DNA of 64,000 nucleotides from Flavobacteriales bacterium (GTDB lineage Bacteria; Bacteroidota; Bacteroidia; CAIKAF01): NCBI GenBank assembly GCA_018401695.1, contig JAGYKD010000001.1, positions 1,490,016 to 1,554,015 of the forward strand, read 5' to 3'. Shown piece by piece: positions 19,110 to 27,801 of this stretch (position 1 is its first letter; each line of letters starts with the position of its first letter). The notes under the pieces were generated by a model. It saw only the letters and a program-made list of their open reading frames with translations, ran no database searches and was not told where the DNA came from. The position numbers and the translations under genes were made by a program.

Positions 19110-19742
19110 ATGATTCAAAATCTGATTCTTGATTTGGGCGGCGTTTTGCTCAAAACCAATTACGAAGCGGTCGGAAACAATTTCCGTGCCTTGGGCATGG
19201 ACGGTTTAAAGGACGTGTTTTTTGAACCCGGACCCAACAATATCTTATACCGGTTCGAAAAGGGACAAATCGACGGCCCGACCTTTGCCCAAGAAATGCT
19301 GTCTATGGCTCCTAACGGGGTTTCTGAACATCAAATACGCCAAGCCTGGGACTCCATACTCGACGGAATTTGGCCCGACACCCTGCCGCTCTTGCATGCG
19401 CTCAAGCAGCGCTACCGCTTGTTTTTGTGGTCTAATATCAACGATTGGCACTACCAAACCTACCGTCGCATGGTGCAGCAATTGCATCCGGAAATCGATT
19501 TTGAATCTTTGTTTCTAAAAGCCTATTACAGCCATTTGATTGGGCATCGAAAGCCTGACCCGGAAGGCTACCAACTCATTTTGGACGAGCAACAACTAAA
19601 CCCAAACGCCACCGTTTTTGTAGACGACCTGCCTGAAAACGCGAAAGGGGCATCTGCCGTGGGAATCAAAGGACTACACCTCGATTTAACCAAGGGCTAT
19701 ACGCTAAAAGAGTTGCTTTTGCAGGAAGGATTGTTGGATTAA
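19110..19742 (+). CDS. HAD family phosphatase (HAD-IA type)
   Basis: 210 aa. Haloacid dehalogenase-like hydrolase with nucleophile motif I LILDLGGVLLK at residues 5-15, motif II LFLWSNIND near 110, motif III HRKPDPEGY near 148, and motif IV TVFVDDLPENAKGA near 170. Motif I has Gly where classical phosphatases have a second Asp (DLGG instead of DxD), as in the YihX-like group acting on sugar phosphates. The substrate is unknown. A TATTTTTA box sits 4 nt before the ATG, so the message is probably leaderless. It is divergent from hppA. Confidence 0.88.
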   Translation: MIQNLILDLGGVLLKTNYEAVGNNFRALGMDGLKDVFFEPGPNNILYRFEKGQIDGPTFAQEMLSMAPNGVSEHQIRQAWDSILDGIWPDTLPLLHALKQRYRLFLWSNINDWHYQTYRRMVQQLHPEIDFESLFLKAYYSHLIGHRKPDPEGYQLILDEQQLNPNATVFVDDLPENAKGASAVGIKGLHLDLTKGYTLKELLLQEGLLD

Positions 19743-19754
19743 GGCGCCATTTAC

Positions 19755-19905
19755 GGCCCTTAGTGCAAGTCCTCGCACACCAAGCCTGGCCGGTAGGCAA
19801 GCCGGCGAGCTCGCATGCGCTCCGCTGCCGCCTTACCACCGGCCATGGCTTGCTGTACTCCGGGCTTTCCCTGCGGTCCGGGGCGCTTTTCGAAATTATG
19901 TAGTT
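19755..19905 (+). repeat. GC-rich hairpin repeat, type B
   Basis: Shares with the 11.1-kb copy the left flank GGCCCTTAGTGCAAGTCCT, the inner loop TCGCATGCGCTCC and the right flank TGCGGTCC. An imperfect outer stem (GGCCGGT with ACCGGCC, 19788-19854) encloses it. The right flank TACTCCGGGCTTTCC also matches the complement of the left flank of the 25.6-kb copy. The overlapping minus-strand frame is judged non-coding. Confidence 0.55.
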
Positions 19906-19941
19906 CTTCTTTTTTTATCTCTTTTTCTTTCTTTGTAAACC

Positions 19942-20919
19942 ATGACATGGGATTCCTCTTTTTGGCAAACTTATTTTCCGGAACCGGAGCAGGCCTACGC
20001 ATGTTCTGCTCTCCCCGAGCTTTGGACCAATAACTTGTACCACCACAAACTCTTAAAAATTTGGGTGCCCAAATCCCTCGGAGGACTGGAGTGCAATTTT
20101 CATCAAGGGTTGAGCATGCTGGAACAGGCCGCGGCACACCACGGTAGTTTGGGTTGGCTCATTAATTTGGGAAGCGGCACCAATTATTTTGGTCCCGATT
20201 TTTCAGCGGAACTTGCCTCCGAAGTATTTGCTCCAAACAGGGCTTGGTTGGGGGGCAGTGGGAGACCTTCGGGGAGCTTAGTAAAAGACGGAAATGCATG
20301 GTTGTTGTCGGGGCAATGGCCTTGGTGCACCGGGGCCGCACATGCAAGTGCCTTTACCCTCAATGCTTATCTTCCCGACGGTGCCATCACCTCGCTAGTA
20401 CTGCCGGCTCATGTATTGGTTAAACGCGCGCATTGGCCCTATGCAGGTCTTCGTTTGACTTCCAGTTGGGAAGTTGAAGCCAACCAAGTTCGGGTGGACG
20501 AAAGACAGTTCTTTACAGTTGGTGAGAGAAAAGCACATGGTTGGCCTCTGGGCGATTTAGAGTTCAATAGTTTTGCTTCGTTTTGTATGCGGGCCTCATG
20601 GTTGGGCATGCTGCGCGGCTTTTTGGAATGTAGTCACTCCCTGGCTTGCTTTAAACCTGATTTTGCTCATTTTCGAGACAAACTGAGCCACAGTCACGCC
20701 GAAGGACTGGAGCTGCTTTTAAAGGCTGCCAAGGTCTATGAAAATAAAAACGAGGTCAACAGGGTAGAGCAGCAGTTGCAGGTTCTATTGAGGGAACAAA
20801 GGCAAGAGGTGATGCAGGCTTTTTGGACCGGTGGTACTCGGATGGCCAATGCCGAAACTATTTGGCATAAAGCTTGGCTAGACTTGCTGCTTTGTGGTCA
20901 ACATACCCTGCTGGCCTAA
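19942..20919 (+). CDS. Divergent acyl-CoA dehydrogenase-like protein
   Basis: 325 aa. The order of segments follows the acyl-CoA dehydrogenase fold: an N-terminal helical region with VPKSLGGLECNFHQG near residue 35, a central beta domain (GQWPWCTGAAHASAF near 125), and a shortened helical C-terminus. The usual catalytic Glu segment and the CoA/FAD motif LTEPxxGSD are not evident, and the protein is about 60 residues shorter than the family norm. It may be a flavin-dependent enzyme of another chemistry or a non-catalytic relative. It converges with PrsW, the two stop codons being 1 nt apart. Confidence 0.72.
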   Translation: MTWDSSFWQTYFPEPEQAYACSALPELWTNNLYHHKLLKIWVPKSLGGLECNFHQGLSMLEQAAAHHGSLGWLINLGSGTNYFGPDFSAELASEVFAPNRAWLGGSGRPSGSLVKDGNAWLLSGQWPWCTGAAHASAFTLNAYLPDGAITSLVLPAHVLVKRAHWPYAGLRLTSSWEVEANQVRVDERQFFTVGERKAHGWPLGDLEFNSFASFCMRASWLGMLRGFLECSHSLACFKPDFAHFRDKLSHSHAEGLELLLKAAKVYENKNEVNRVEQQLQVLLREQRQEVMQAFWTGGTRMANAETIWHKAWLDLLLCGQHTLLA

Positions 20920-20920
20920 G

Positions 20921-21595
20921 TTATTTAAAGGTAGTTTTTTGATGGATTCTAATGGCCCGCCACGAAAAGCCGACACCTAAGGCCAAACTAATAAAGGCTC
21001 CCCAATACACCCCTTCGAACCACTTCACCATTAAAAAATAATTGTAGAATCCGTGGAGTAGGACAGGGGCCACCAATGCCGAAATCAAATACACTATAGG
21101 CACTCTCGAAAACTTTGCCAGCCCCATGTAAAAACCCATCAGAACCGCAAAGGTGGCATGTGCCGGAACCGCGGTAAACATGCGGAGTAGAGTGGTTTCG
21201 GTTCCAAACCGTAACGCGTAGGCAATATTTTCAAAAGTGGCAAAACCCATAGAAACCATCACTGCATAGGTTATGCCATCGTAGGGCTCATCAAATACAG
21301 ATTTTGGATAGGCATACCAACGCAATACCAAATACTTAAGACCTTCTTCGATAAGCGCAATGCCTAAAAATGCCGAGCCCAAGGTTGTACTAAACCACTG
21401 GTTTTGCTGCACTCCATATTCCAACATTAAAACAGGCGCGGACGAAAAGGCGCCCAAGGCAAAGGAGATAACCAGCATGTACCATGGCTCTCTGTCCAAT
21501 TTATCTTTAAAATGAATGAATGCAGCTAGGGCAACGCATGGGGCAATGGCTAAGGCCAACAGTCCCAGTGCTTCTAATTCAGCGTTCAGGGTCAT
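20921..21595 (-). CDS. PrsW family intramembrane metalloprotease
   Basis: 224 aa with about seven to eight hydrophobic segments. PrsW-type proteases cleave membrane-anchored regulatory proteins; in Bacillus the target is the anti-sigma factor RsiW. The active-site signatures are visible: EEGLKYL near residue 86, GFATFENIAYALR near 122, and PAHATFAVLMGFYMG near 147. The target here is unknown. It starts 17 nt inside the 3-prime end of mce, so the two are translationally coupled. Confidence 0.88.
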   Translation of the reverse strand: MTLNAELEALGLLALAIAPCVALAAFIHFKDKLDREPWYMLVISFALGAFSSAPVLMLEYGVQQNQWFSTTLGSAFLGIALIEEGLKYLVLRWYAYPKSVFDEPYDGITYAVMVSMGFATFENIAYALRFGTETTLLRMFTAVPAHATFAVLMGFYMGLAKFSRVPIVYLISALVAPVLLHGFYNYFLMVKWFEGVYWGAFISLALGVGFSWRAIRIHQKTTFK

Positions 21596-21989
21596 CCTGG
21601 CACAGTTCAATCAATACTCCGCCGGTAGTTTTGGGATGCACAAAACAAATAAGCTTGTTATCGGCTCCCTTTTTGGGTGTTTCATGCAATAAAGTAAACC
21701 CGGCTTCTTTAAGCCGCTCCATTTCCGAAACAATATCTTCTACATGAAAGGCAACATGGTGTATTCCCGGACCATTTTTCTGCACAAATTTGTGAATGGG
21801 CGAATCGGGACTGCTGGCCTCTAACAATTCTATTTTGTTGTTGCCTGTCAAAAAAAACGAGGTGCGTACACCTTCAGAGGCAACATCTTCGCGCTTGTAG
21901 GGCGCAGCACCCAAAAGTGCCGTGTAGAGCGTTTCGGCTTCGTCCAAATGGGCTACGGCGATGCCTAGGTGCTCAATTTTACCGGTCAT
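21579..21989 (-). CDS. mce: Methylmalonyl-CoA epimerase
   Basis: 136 aa from the ATG at 21989. It interconverts the (R) and (S) forms of methylmalonyl-CoA. The glyoxalase-fold hallmarks are intact: IEHLGIAVAHLDEA at the N-terminus with the first metal His, GPGIHHVAFHVEDI near residue 72, and the C-terminal FVHPKTTGGVLIELC. Length is typical. Its start overlaps the stop of the upstream secreted protease gene (TAATG), and PrsW overlaps its own end. An alternative ATG lies 9 nt upstream. Confidence 0.94.
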   Translation of the reverse strand: MTGKIEHLGIAVAHLDEAETLYTALLGAAPYKREDVASEGVRTSFFLTGNNKIELLEASSPDSPIHKFVQKNGPGIHHVAFHVEDIVSEMERLKEAGFTLLHETPKKGADNKLICFVHPKTTGGVLIELCQDDPER

Positions 21990-24085
21990 TATTGCCAAAT
22001 AATTCTATGGTAAAACACTCTTGAATTTGCTTGCAGTTGCAGCAAATACATGCCTGAGCTTAGGCCGCTGGGACGTGAGATTTGGGTGTTTACTTGCCCG
22101 GTTTGCGTTCCCAGATCTTCCGTCCAAAGACTTCGTCCGGTTAAATCGAGCATATGCAATTTTACCTCTGCCGGTTGAGTCAAATAAAATCCGGTTTCTA
22201 ATAGGTGTTGTGCAGGATTGGGAAATACTTTCCAATCGATATCCGAGGGGCTTCCTGCCTCTTCTATGCTGGTAGGTCCTGAAATGTTGATGTCGTCTAA
22301 GTAAAAATTGTTGCCGCCTCCGGTTACAAATTCAAAGCGCACTCTAACGTTGGTTCGGTTGGCCCAGGGGGCCAGCAAATTTCCGCTAATGGAATCGCTT
22401 TTCCACTCTTGTGCAGAGGCGGGGGTAAAGGCTTGGTTGGATACTCCGGCGCTGGCAAGCTCATTGGCGTCCATAGTTCTGCGTAATGTCCAGGTTAGGC
22501 CACAATTGCTGGACACATAAATGTTTAGTTCGTCGTTGCTGTTGGAAGAACGCTTGGCGTAGGCATATTTAAAGCGAATATGCAGCTCTCCGTTAATGGA
22601 AGAGAAGTCATAGGCAGGACTAACCAAGCTGTAGCGTTTACCCGGAGGAGAACCAAACGAAGAAAGTTTTACAGAGGCTGGCCAGGTGTAGTAGGTTTGA
22701 CTTTCTTCGGACCAACCGTAGGTTTCATCTTCAGAATACGGGGCAGTCCAGCGACCTGAACTTAGTGGTTGGTCATCGAATGTGTCGTAATAAATCCAGT
22801 TTTGGTTGTCGGGCATATCCTCATAGATGGTTATGACTTGGTTTCTGGTGAGGCTGGCATTGCCTCCGGGAGCACTTACCGTTAAGGTTACGGTGTAGGA
22901 ACCTGCTTCATCGAAAGTGACGTAGGGGTCTTGGTCGGTGCTGTTGTAGGTGGTAGTGCCGTTGGTAATGGTCCAATTCCAAGAAGTGGGGTTGGCATTC
23001 CAGGTATTGTCGCGCAACAGCAGTCCGGTGCCTTTGCATGCACTAAAGCGATCTACATAAAAGTCCACCTTAGGGGCACAATCTTGCGAAAAATTGTTGG
23101 TGGTTCCGGTGGCCGTTAAATTGGCCGGCTGCCATAGGCTTACGCGCTGACCTTGGCTTCCATTAATGGCTGCTTGCATGCGGGTTGCTTGCCCATCGGT
23201 AAACATTTTCGCGCAAAGGGCATAATCCATAAAATTCTCCACATTATCTAAAGAATTGCATGTGTTTTGATTAAGCACACAATTGTTGCAAGCGCCGGAA
23301 GTAGTGGGCACATCGGCTACAAAATCATCGCCGCAACTTGATCCACAGGCGCTAAATCCCCAAGGGTGCAACAGGCCAAAAAAGTGTCCTGTTTCATGGG
23401 TAATAACTCTGGCCGCAAAATTTGATCCATTTGAGGCTTCTATGCTTCCTGTATAGCGGTGGTCAAGGATAATTCCGTCTACAGAAGCACTAGGTGCAGA
23501 ACCCGGCAAATAGGCATATCCGCCAATTATTCCCGGGCCGCTATCGCCTATGTTATGCACTACCCAAATGTTATAGTAACGGTTTCTAGGCCATCCAATA
23601 AGGCTTTTGGCTTCGTCACGGGCATCGTAGGTCCAAGTAGAAGCTGTTCGGGTAATGCCGTTGGTGCAATCTCCATTGGGGTCGATTTGGGCCAATCGAA
23701 ACTCAAAACCCACATCCGCTACCCTAGATTGAAAGGAGGGTACTACGGTATTCCAATCGGGATTCAGTCTATTAAAGTCTTCGTTTAATATGCGCATGGC
23801 ATCTGCCACCTGAGCGTCCGAAATATTTTCTTGTCCATAATCATGGATTACATGTACCACCACAGGCACAATGTAGTTGCCATTTTCTGGAGATTGCTGC
23901 AAATGGTTTTGGTATTGAGCCACCCACTGGTTAAAGTCGCTTAAAAACTGTTGCAATTGGGCTTCGTTTTGAAAGGATTCTTGCACCATTTCTGAGCTAA
24001 GGCAAGATACCGGCTGCTGTGCATGCACTACATTGCCGACAAAAAAAGCGGCCACTGCCAAAGTGACTTTTTTACATTGATTCAT
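21989..24085 (-). CDS. Secreted M43 (cytophagalysin-type) zinc metalloprotease, T9SS substrate
   Basis: 698 aa from the ATG at 24085. An N-terminal signal peptide ends near NVVHAQ. The zinc site HETGHFFGLLHPWGF near residue 240 is the extended HExxHxxGxxH of the M43 family (pappalysin/cytophagalysin), followed by a Met-turn NFMDYALC. Cys-rich stretches around residues 265-285 suggest disulphides. A PKD domain (around 350-430) and a jelly-roll-like carbohydrate-binding or MAM-type region follow. The last 80 residues are a T9SS type A sorting domain (PNPAQHLLET onward, ending in SGMYLLQL). The enzyme is expected to be exported and anchored or released at the surface. Co-transcription with mce is likely but has no obvious functional reason. 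Confidence 0.93.
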   Translation of the reverse strand: MNQCKKVTLAVAAFFVGNVVHAQQPVSCLSSEMVQESFQNEAQLQQFLSDFNQWVAQYQNHLQQSPENGNYIVPVVVHVIHDYGQENISDAQVADAMRILNEDFNRLNPDWNTVVPSFQSRVADVGFEFRLAQIDPNGDCTNGITRTASTWTYDARDEAKSLIGWPRNRYYNIWVVHNIGDSGPGIIGGYAYLPGSAPSASVDGIILDHRYTGSIEASNGSNFAARVITHETGHFFGLLHPWGFSACGSSCGDDFVADVPTTSGACNNCVLNQNTCNSLDNVENFMDYALCAKMFTDGQATRMQAAINGSQGQRVSLWQPANLTATGTTNNFSQDCAPKVDFYVDRFSACKGTGLLLRDNTWNANPTSWNWTITNGTTTYNSTDQDPYVTFDEAGSYTVTLTVSAPGGNASLTRNQVITIYEDMPDNQNWIYYDTFDDQPLSSGRWTAPYSEDETYGWSEESQTYYTWPASVKLSSFGSPPGKRYSLVSPAYDFSSINGELHIRFKYAYAKRSSNSNDELNIYVSSNCGLTWTLRRTMDANELASAGVSNQAFTPASAQEWKSDSISGNLLAPWANRTNVRVRFEFVTGGGNNFYLDDINISGPTSIEEAGSPSDIDWKVFPNPAQHLLETGFYLTQPAEVKLHMLDLTGRSLWTEDLGTQTGQVNTQISRPSGLSSGMYLLQLQANSRVFYHRIIWQ

Positions 24086-24180
24086 TAAGGACGTGTTAGA
24101 AAAACCATGTGATTTGCTCACGAAAATTACGCATTATTTTGCGGAAGACCATAGTGAATCTTTACAACTCCGCGCCCTTA

Positions 24181-24876
24181 CTATTGGTTAATTTCAATAA
24201 AGCGCTGAATATCACGGGTAGTTCCAAATACGATAATGGTGTCGGTTTCTAAAATTACCGTGTCGCTGGTTGGCACCCCAATGATGTGTGACTCTCTAAC
24301 CAACTCGCCCTTGTTTTCCTCTACGGTTTCTCGTTTTAAGGTTATGAGATTCAGACGATAACGATTCCTTAGGTTAATATCGCCTAAGGAGCGATTGGCA
24401 ATTCCCGGAGGGGTTTTGATTTCTACAATTTCATGGTCGTCCGGCAAGGGTATGTAAGAAATAATGTTGGGATTAATGAGCTTTTCGGCCACTAAGCGGC
24501 CAATTTCGTCTTCGGGCGATAAGATTTCCTTAACTCCAATCTTTTCCAAAATCATGCGTTGGTGGCGGCCTTCTGCCCGTGCTATAATTCTGGGAACTCC
24601 CATTTCCATGAGCAATACTACGCACAACAGCAAAGCGTCAAAATCTTCTCCAATGGCCACTATCACAGCGTCCATATCCTGAATATTTTGTGCTTTCAGG
24701 GCTTTGGCATCGGTGGCATCCATGGTAACGCCATAGGCAATTTCGCCGCTTACGGCTTCTATATGAAATTCGTTGTTGTCTATGGCCAATACTTCGGCTC
24801 CACGTGCCGATAATTCTCGCGCAATGGAGGTGCCAAATTGACCCAAACCAATGACTGCGAACCTGGATTGATTCAT
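24181..24876 (-). CDS. TrkA/KtrA-type potassium uptake regulatory protein
   Basis: 231 aa. A cytosolic RCK protein that gates a Trk/Ktr potassium channel. The N-terminal Rossmann domain has FAVIGLGQFGTSIA at residues 6-19 and an Asp-containing second strand (VLAIDNNE), binding NAD(H) or ATP. A TrkA_C domain occupies roughly residues 135-231. No channel subunit gene lies next to it. A TACCTTTC box lies 4 nt upstream of the ATG. Confidence 0.93.
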   Translation of the reverse strand: MNQSRFAVIGLGQFGTSIARELSARGAEVLAIDNNEFHIEAVSGEIAYGVTMDATDAKALKAQNIQDMDAVIVAIGEDFDALLLCVVLLMEMGVPRIIARAEGRHQRMILEKIGVKEILSPEDEIGRLVAEKLINPNIISYIPLPDDHEIVEIKTPPGIANRSLGDINLRNRYRLNLITLKRETVEENKGELVRESHIIGVPTSDTVILETDTIIVFGTTRDIQRFIEINQ

Positions 24877-24880
24877 GCCC

Positions 24881-24888
24881 GAAAGGTA
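24881..24888 (-). promoter_or_regulatory. Near-consensus -7 element TACCTTTC abutting the trkA-like start
   Basis: Seven of eight positions match TAnnTTTG on the minus strand, with 4 nt spacing to the ATG, the same geometry as at the GNAT, truB, kinase, lemA and Dph6-like genes. Confidence 0.45.
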
Positions 24889-24986
24889 AGGAATTTATTG
24901 GGGCTCTTGCCGCCATTGCTTTGCAAAGGGCATCGGATGCCTTGCTTTGGTCCGGCTTTTACAGCGGAATAGGGCTTCGGTAAGTT

Positions 24987-25433
24987 TTATTTGTTTTTAA
25001 GCAAATCCCGGATTTCGGCCAACAACTTTTGGTCTTCGGTAGGGGCCGGTGGTGCTGGCGGAGCCGCGGGAACCTCTTCCTTTTTCTTTTTGGCTGCATT
25101 TAGGGCTTTAATGGCCATAAACACCGTAAATGCAATGATGAGGAAGTTGATAACTACCTGAATAAAATTGCCGTAGTTGAGCGTAACTGCAGGAACGGCC
25201 TCGACCAATACGGTTCCGGCATTGTCCACTTGTGCAGGAATTGATGCTTTGAGTGTGTAGGCTAAATCGGCAAAGTCTACTCCGCCTAAAAGTATACCTA
25301 TGGGCGGCATAATGATGTCCGCTACAAAGGAAGATACAATTTTTCCAAAAGCGCCACCGATTACTACCGCTACGGCTAGATCCACCACATTGCCTTTGAC
25401 GGCAAAGTCCTTAAATTCTTTGATTAGGCCCAT
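24987..25433 (-). CDS. mscL: Large-conductance mechanosensitive channel
   Basis: 148 aa from the ATG at 25433. It forms a homopentameric pore in the inner membrane that opens under osmotic downshock. The N-terminal helix and first membrane segment read [20 protein letters not shown], followed by [17 protein letters not shown], all canonical. The periplasmic loop (residues 50-75) is followed by the second membrane helix and a cytoplasmic tail with a Pro/Ala-rich linker and a terminal helix. It lies upstream of the TrkA-like gene on the same strand, so both may serve ion and osmotic balance. Confidence 0.96.
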   Translation of the reverse strand: MGLIKEFKDFAVKGNVVDLAVAVVIGGAFGKIVSSFVADIIMPPIGILLGGVDFADLAYTLKASIPAQVDNAGTVLVEAVPAVTLNYGNFIQVVINFLIIAFTVFMAIKALNAAKKKKEEVPAAPPAPPAPTEDQKLLAEIRDLLKNK

Positions 25434-25554
25434 ATTCAATGCTTAGGTTCGTAATACATGTTTTAGCTCCTTGCCCCTAAGAGGTAGGTGTGCAATGAAC
25501 AGGGGAAATTAATCATTTTTTGTTTTTCCTGAGTTTTTCATTGGAAGAAGCGGC

Positions 25555-25690
25555 CCGGATGGCGTGGAAAGCCCGGAGAATAACGCCTTAGGGAAGCTTA
25601 GCCGAGGATGCGGCGCCTGCAGGCAAGCACCCGGAGGCTTAGCTTCCCTTAGGCGGTTTTTGAGGACTTGGAGCAGGCAGCCGGGAAAGC
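25555..25690 (-). repeat. GC-rich covarying hairpin repeat, type C
   Basis: The outer stem GCCTTAGGGAAGCTTAGCC pairs with GGCTTAGCTTCCCTTAGGC (25585-25654) with two central mismatches. The junctions on the minus strand are CTCCGGGTGC and GCATCCTCGGC, as in the copies at 11.3 and 55.4 kb. On the plus strand the tail GAGGACTTGGAGCAGGCAGCC follows, and the left flank contains GCCCGGAGAA. It fills the mscL-uppP gap, which holds no gene. Confidence 0.65.
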
Positions 25691-25702
25691 CGCCCAAAAA
25701 AC

Positions 25703-26509
25703 TTAGCCCACCATGTGCAGCTGAAAGCCGGAGGCGTATAACAAGAGAATGATACTGCCTAACGCAATGCGGTACCAGCCGAATAGGGCAAAGCCTCTTT
25801 TGGTGAGAAAGGCTATAAAGCCTCGGATGGCAAGCAAGGCCACTACAAAGGCCACCATATTTCCGAGGGCCAAAAGTTTCAGATTTTCTGAATGAAACAG
25901 CTCCGGTTCAGCTTGCCAAAGGTCCCACATGCTTTTTAGGGTAGCTCCAAGCATGGTGGGTACGGCCAGAAAGAAAGAGAACTCGGCGGCTTGGGTGCGG
26001 TTTAGGCCTTGGGTCATGCCTCCAATGATGGTTGCCGCGGAACGGCTGACACCGGGCACCATGGCCAAGACCTGAAAACAGCCTATGACGAGTGCTTTAA
26101 GCGGTGAGGTGTGGGTACCGCTGCCGGTGGCGGTTTGGCGAAACCAGCGGTCTATGCCAACCAACACAATCCCACCCAGCAGCAAACTAACGGCCACCAC
26201 CAAAGGGTTTTCTAAAAGAGTATCGATCCAATCTTTAAGTAAAAGCCCAAAAAATACCGCAGGCAAAAAAGCAATAAAAAGATGCAGGTAAAAGCGAAGA
26301 TCGGTTAGGTTAAGGAAGCGTTTGTAATACAAGAATACCACCGACAAAATGGCTCCAAACTGAATGGCCACCGTAAACATTTTTACGTAGGAATCGGAGG
26401 CAATGCCCATGGCGGAGGAGGCCAAAATCATATGACCCGTAGAGGAAACGGGCAAAAATTCGGTAAGTCCTTCAATAATTGCCAGTAGTACAGCTTGCCA
26501 CCACTCCAA
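25703..26509 (-). CDS. uppP: Undecaprenyl-diphosphatase
   Basis: 268 aa, a polytopic membrane enzyme of the BacA/UppP family that recycles undecaprenyl pyrophosphate to the lipid carrier for peptidoglycan and polysaccharide synthesis. The two diagnostic motifs are present: EGLTEFLPVSSTGHM near residues 13-27, and PGVSRSAATIIGG near 152. Length is typical. It is the last gene of a leftward ftsX-DUF3098-uppP group; the gap to DUF3098 is 5 nt. Confidence 0.96.
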   Translation of the reverse strand: MEWWQAVLLAIIEGLTEFLPVSSTGHMILASSAMGIASDSYVKMFTVAIQFGAILSVVFLYYKRFLNLTDLRFYLHLFIAFLPAVFFGLLLKDWIDTLLENPLVVAVSLLLGGIVLVGIDRWFRQTATGSGTHTSPLKALVIGCFQVLAMVPGVSRSAATIIGGMTQGLNRTQAAEFSFFLAVPTMLGATLKSMWDLWQAEPELFHSENLKLLALGNMVAFVVALLAIRGFIAFLTKRGFALFGWYRIALGSIILLLYASGFQLHMVG

Positions 26510-26514
26510 AGCCT

Positions 26515-26784
26515 TTATTTTTTAAAGCGCCACATGATGGAGAAGCCAATGGCAACAAACCCGGCCATAAGCGTTAAGGGGGCAATAACGAGCCTTTGAC
26601 TATTAAAAATTTCCGGATTAAAAACTTCCGGGTCGTCGCTGCCTCCACCGGAGAGCAAAATATTGCCTAACACAAGCAAAAGGATGCCTGCTACAAACAA
26701 CAGGTAATTGTTGCGGTGAAAATGCAAGCCTGAGCCGGTTTTGACTCCTGTTTGTTGTTGCTCCCTTGGTTGTTGCTTACTCAT
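26515..26784 (-). CDS. DUF3098 small membrane protein
   Basis: 89 aa with two hydrophobic segments (roughly residues 27-47 and 65-84) and a Gln-rich N-terminus. The size, two-helix layout and position between ftsX and uppP identify the Bacteroidota-restricted DUF3098 family. The function is unknown; a role in cell division or envelope synthesis is suggested only by the constant neighbours. A -7 box lies 18 nt upstream. Confidence 0.9.
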   Translation of the reverse strand: MSKQQPREQQQTGVKTGSGLHFHRNNYLLFVAGILLLVLGNILLSGGGSDDPEVFNPEIFNSQRLVIAPLTLMAGFVAIGFSIMWRFKK

Positions 26785-26802
26785 GTGCGACTACTTAAAA
26801 GT

Positions 26803-26810
26803 CAAAGGTA
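26803..26810 (-). promoter_or_regulatory. -7 element TACCTTTG upstream of the DUF3098 gene
   Basis: A perfect TAnnTTTG match on the minus strand in the 37-nt gap between ftsX and the DUF3098 gene. It suggests an internal promoter for DUF3098-uppP. Confidence 0.5.
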
Positions 26811-26821
26811 AGAAATCCGAA

Positions 26822-27703
26822 TCAATACAAACGGTTGGTAGAAGTCCTCAAAAATTTCCCAACCGCCAAAAGGGTGGAAAACCAGGTGACCAATAGACTA
26901 AACATAAAAATCAAGGCCAGAAGTATGGAGGTTTGCACCAAAAATTGCTGAGGAAAGAGTTCGGACTCTTCTTTGTGCAACAAATAGGCTGCGGCGGCTG
27001 TAATTCCGGAGGCCAAAACTGCCGAAATGAATCCCTGCCAAAACCCGGCCCGTAGAAAAGGCCGCCGAATAAACTTGGAGGTGGCTCCCACCAATTGCAT
27101 GGTTCTGATGATAAACCTTCGGGAGTAAATGGTAAGCCGTATGGTATTGTGAATAAGCACCAACATAATAAAGGTTAGAAGACTTAAGAGGCCGGCCATA
27201 AATAGCCCAATCAACCTTAGGTTTTGGTTGGTTTCGCGCACTCCTAAAGGGTCTTTCTCAATATCGGTAATGTGCAATGGATAATTGTTTTGCAGGCTTT
27301 TCTCAATGGAAGCAATGGAGTCTTCCTGCACGTACTCTGCTCGAATATAAACCTCGAATACCCGAGGCAGGGGATTGTAATCCAACACGTCCATAAAATC
27401 GTTGGGATAGTAGGCCAAGTACTCTTGGGTGGCCATTTCCTTGCTGATGTAATTGACCTTACGGGAAAAGGGCAGTTTTTCTAAACCGCTTTGCATAGGA
27501 GCCACGTCGTTTTCGGCCATTACCTCACTTAGCACCAACTGCAGCGAAAATTGTTCTTTGGCATATTCAGACAGGCGCATGGAGATAAGGAAAGTTAAAC
27601 CCAGGGCTCCGAGAACGGTCATGACCAAAGTGACGGAAATAACGCTCGTAATTTGGGCCAATTGCAGCCTACGCCGTGATTTTTTTTCCTCACTTTTTGC
27701 CAT
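26822..27703 (-). CDS. ftsX: Cell division protein FtsX
   Basis: 293 aa from the ATG at 27703. The membrane subunit that, with the ATPase FtsE, links the divisome to cell-wall hydrolases. A short Lys/Arg-rich cytoplasmic N-terminus is followed by one membrane helix (residues 20-45), an extracytoplasmic domain (to about 165) and three C-terminal helices, the standard FtsX topology. The frame extends 20 codons further upstream, but a CAATTTTG box (27708-27715), one base off the -7 consensus, lies 4 nt before the chosen ATG. No ftsE gene is in the window. It is divergent from the histidine kinase gene. Confidence 0.92.
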   Translation of the reverse strand: MAKSEEKKSRRRLQLAQITSVISVTLVMTVLGALGLTFLISMRLSEYAKEQFSLQLVLSEVMAENDVAPMQSGLEKLPFSRKVNYISKEMATQEYLAYYPNDFMDVLDYNPLPRVFEVYIRAEYVQEDSIASIEKSLQNNYPLHITDIEKDPLGVRETNQNLRLIGLFMAGLLSLLTFIMLVLIHNTIRLTIYSRRFIIRTMQLVGATSKFIRRPFLRAGFWQGFISAVLASGITAAAAYLLHKEESELFPQQFLVQTSILLALIFMFSLLVTWFSTLLAVGKFLRTSTNRLY

Positions 27704-27788
27704 AATGCAAAATTGAGGATTTAGAGGCAATGGCTTTACATGCCAATAGGAAACTATGAACAAAGGGCTGTGAATGGTTGGGATTAGC

Positions 27789-27796
27789 TACTTTTG
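27789..27796 (+). promoter_or_regulatory. -7 element TACTTTTG abutting the histidine kinase start
   Basis: A perfect TAnnTTTG match with 5 nt spacing to the ATG at 27802. It supports that start over the frame opening at 27778, since the box itself lies inside the longer version. Confidence 0.6.
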
Positions 27797-27801
27797 AGCA
27801 T

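Noticed and set aside
19760-20137. 125-aa minus-strand frame
   Set aside because: It overlaps the type B hairpin repeat and the start of the acyl-CoA dehydrogenase-like gene; composition is that of a shadow frame.
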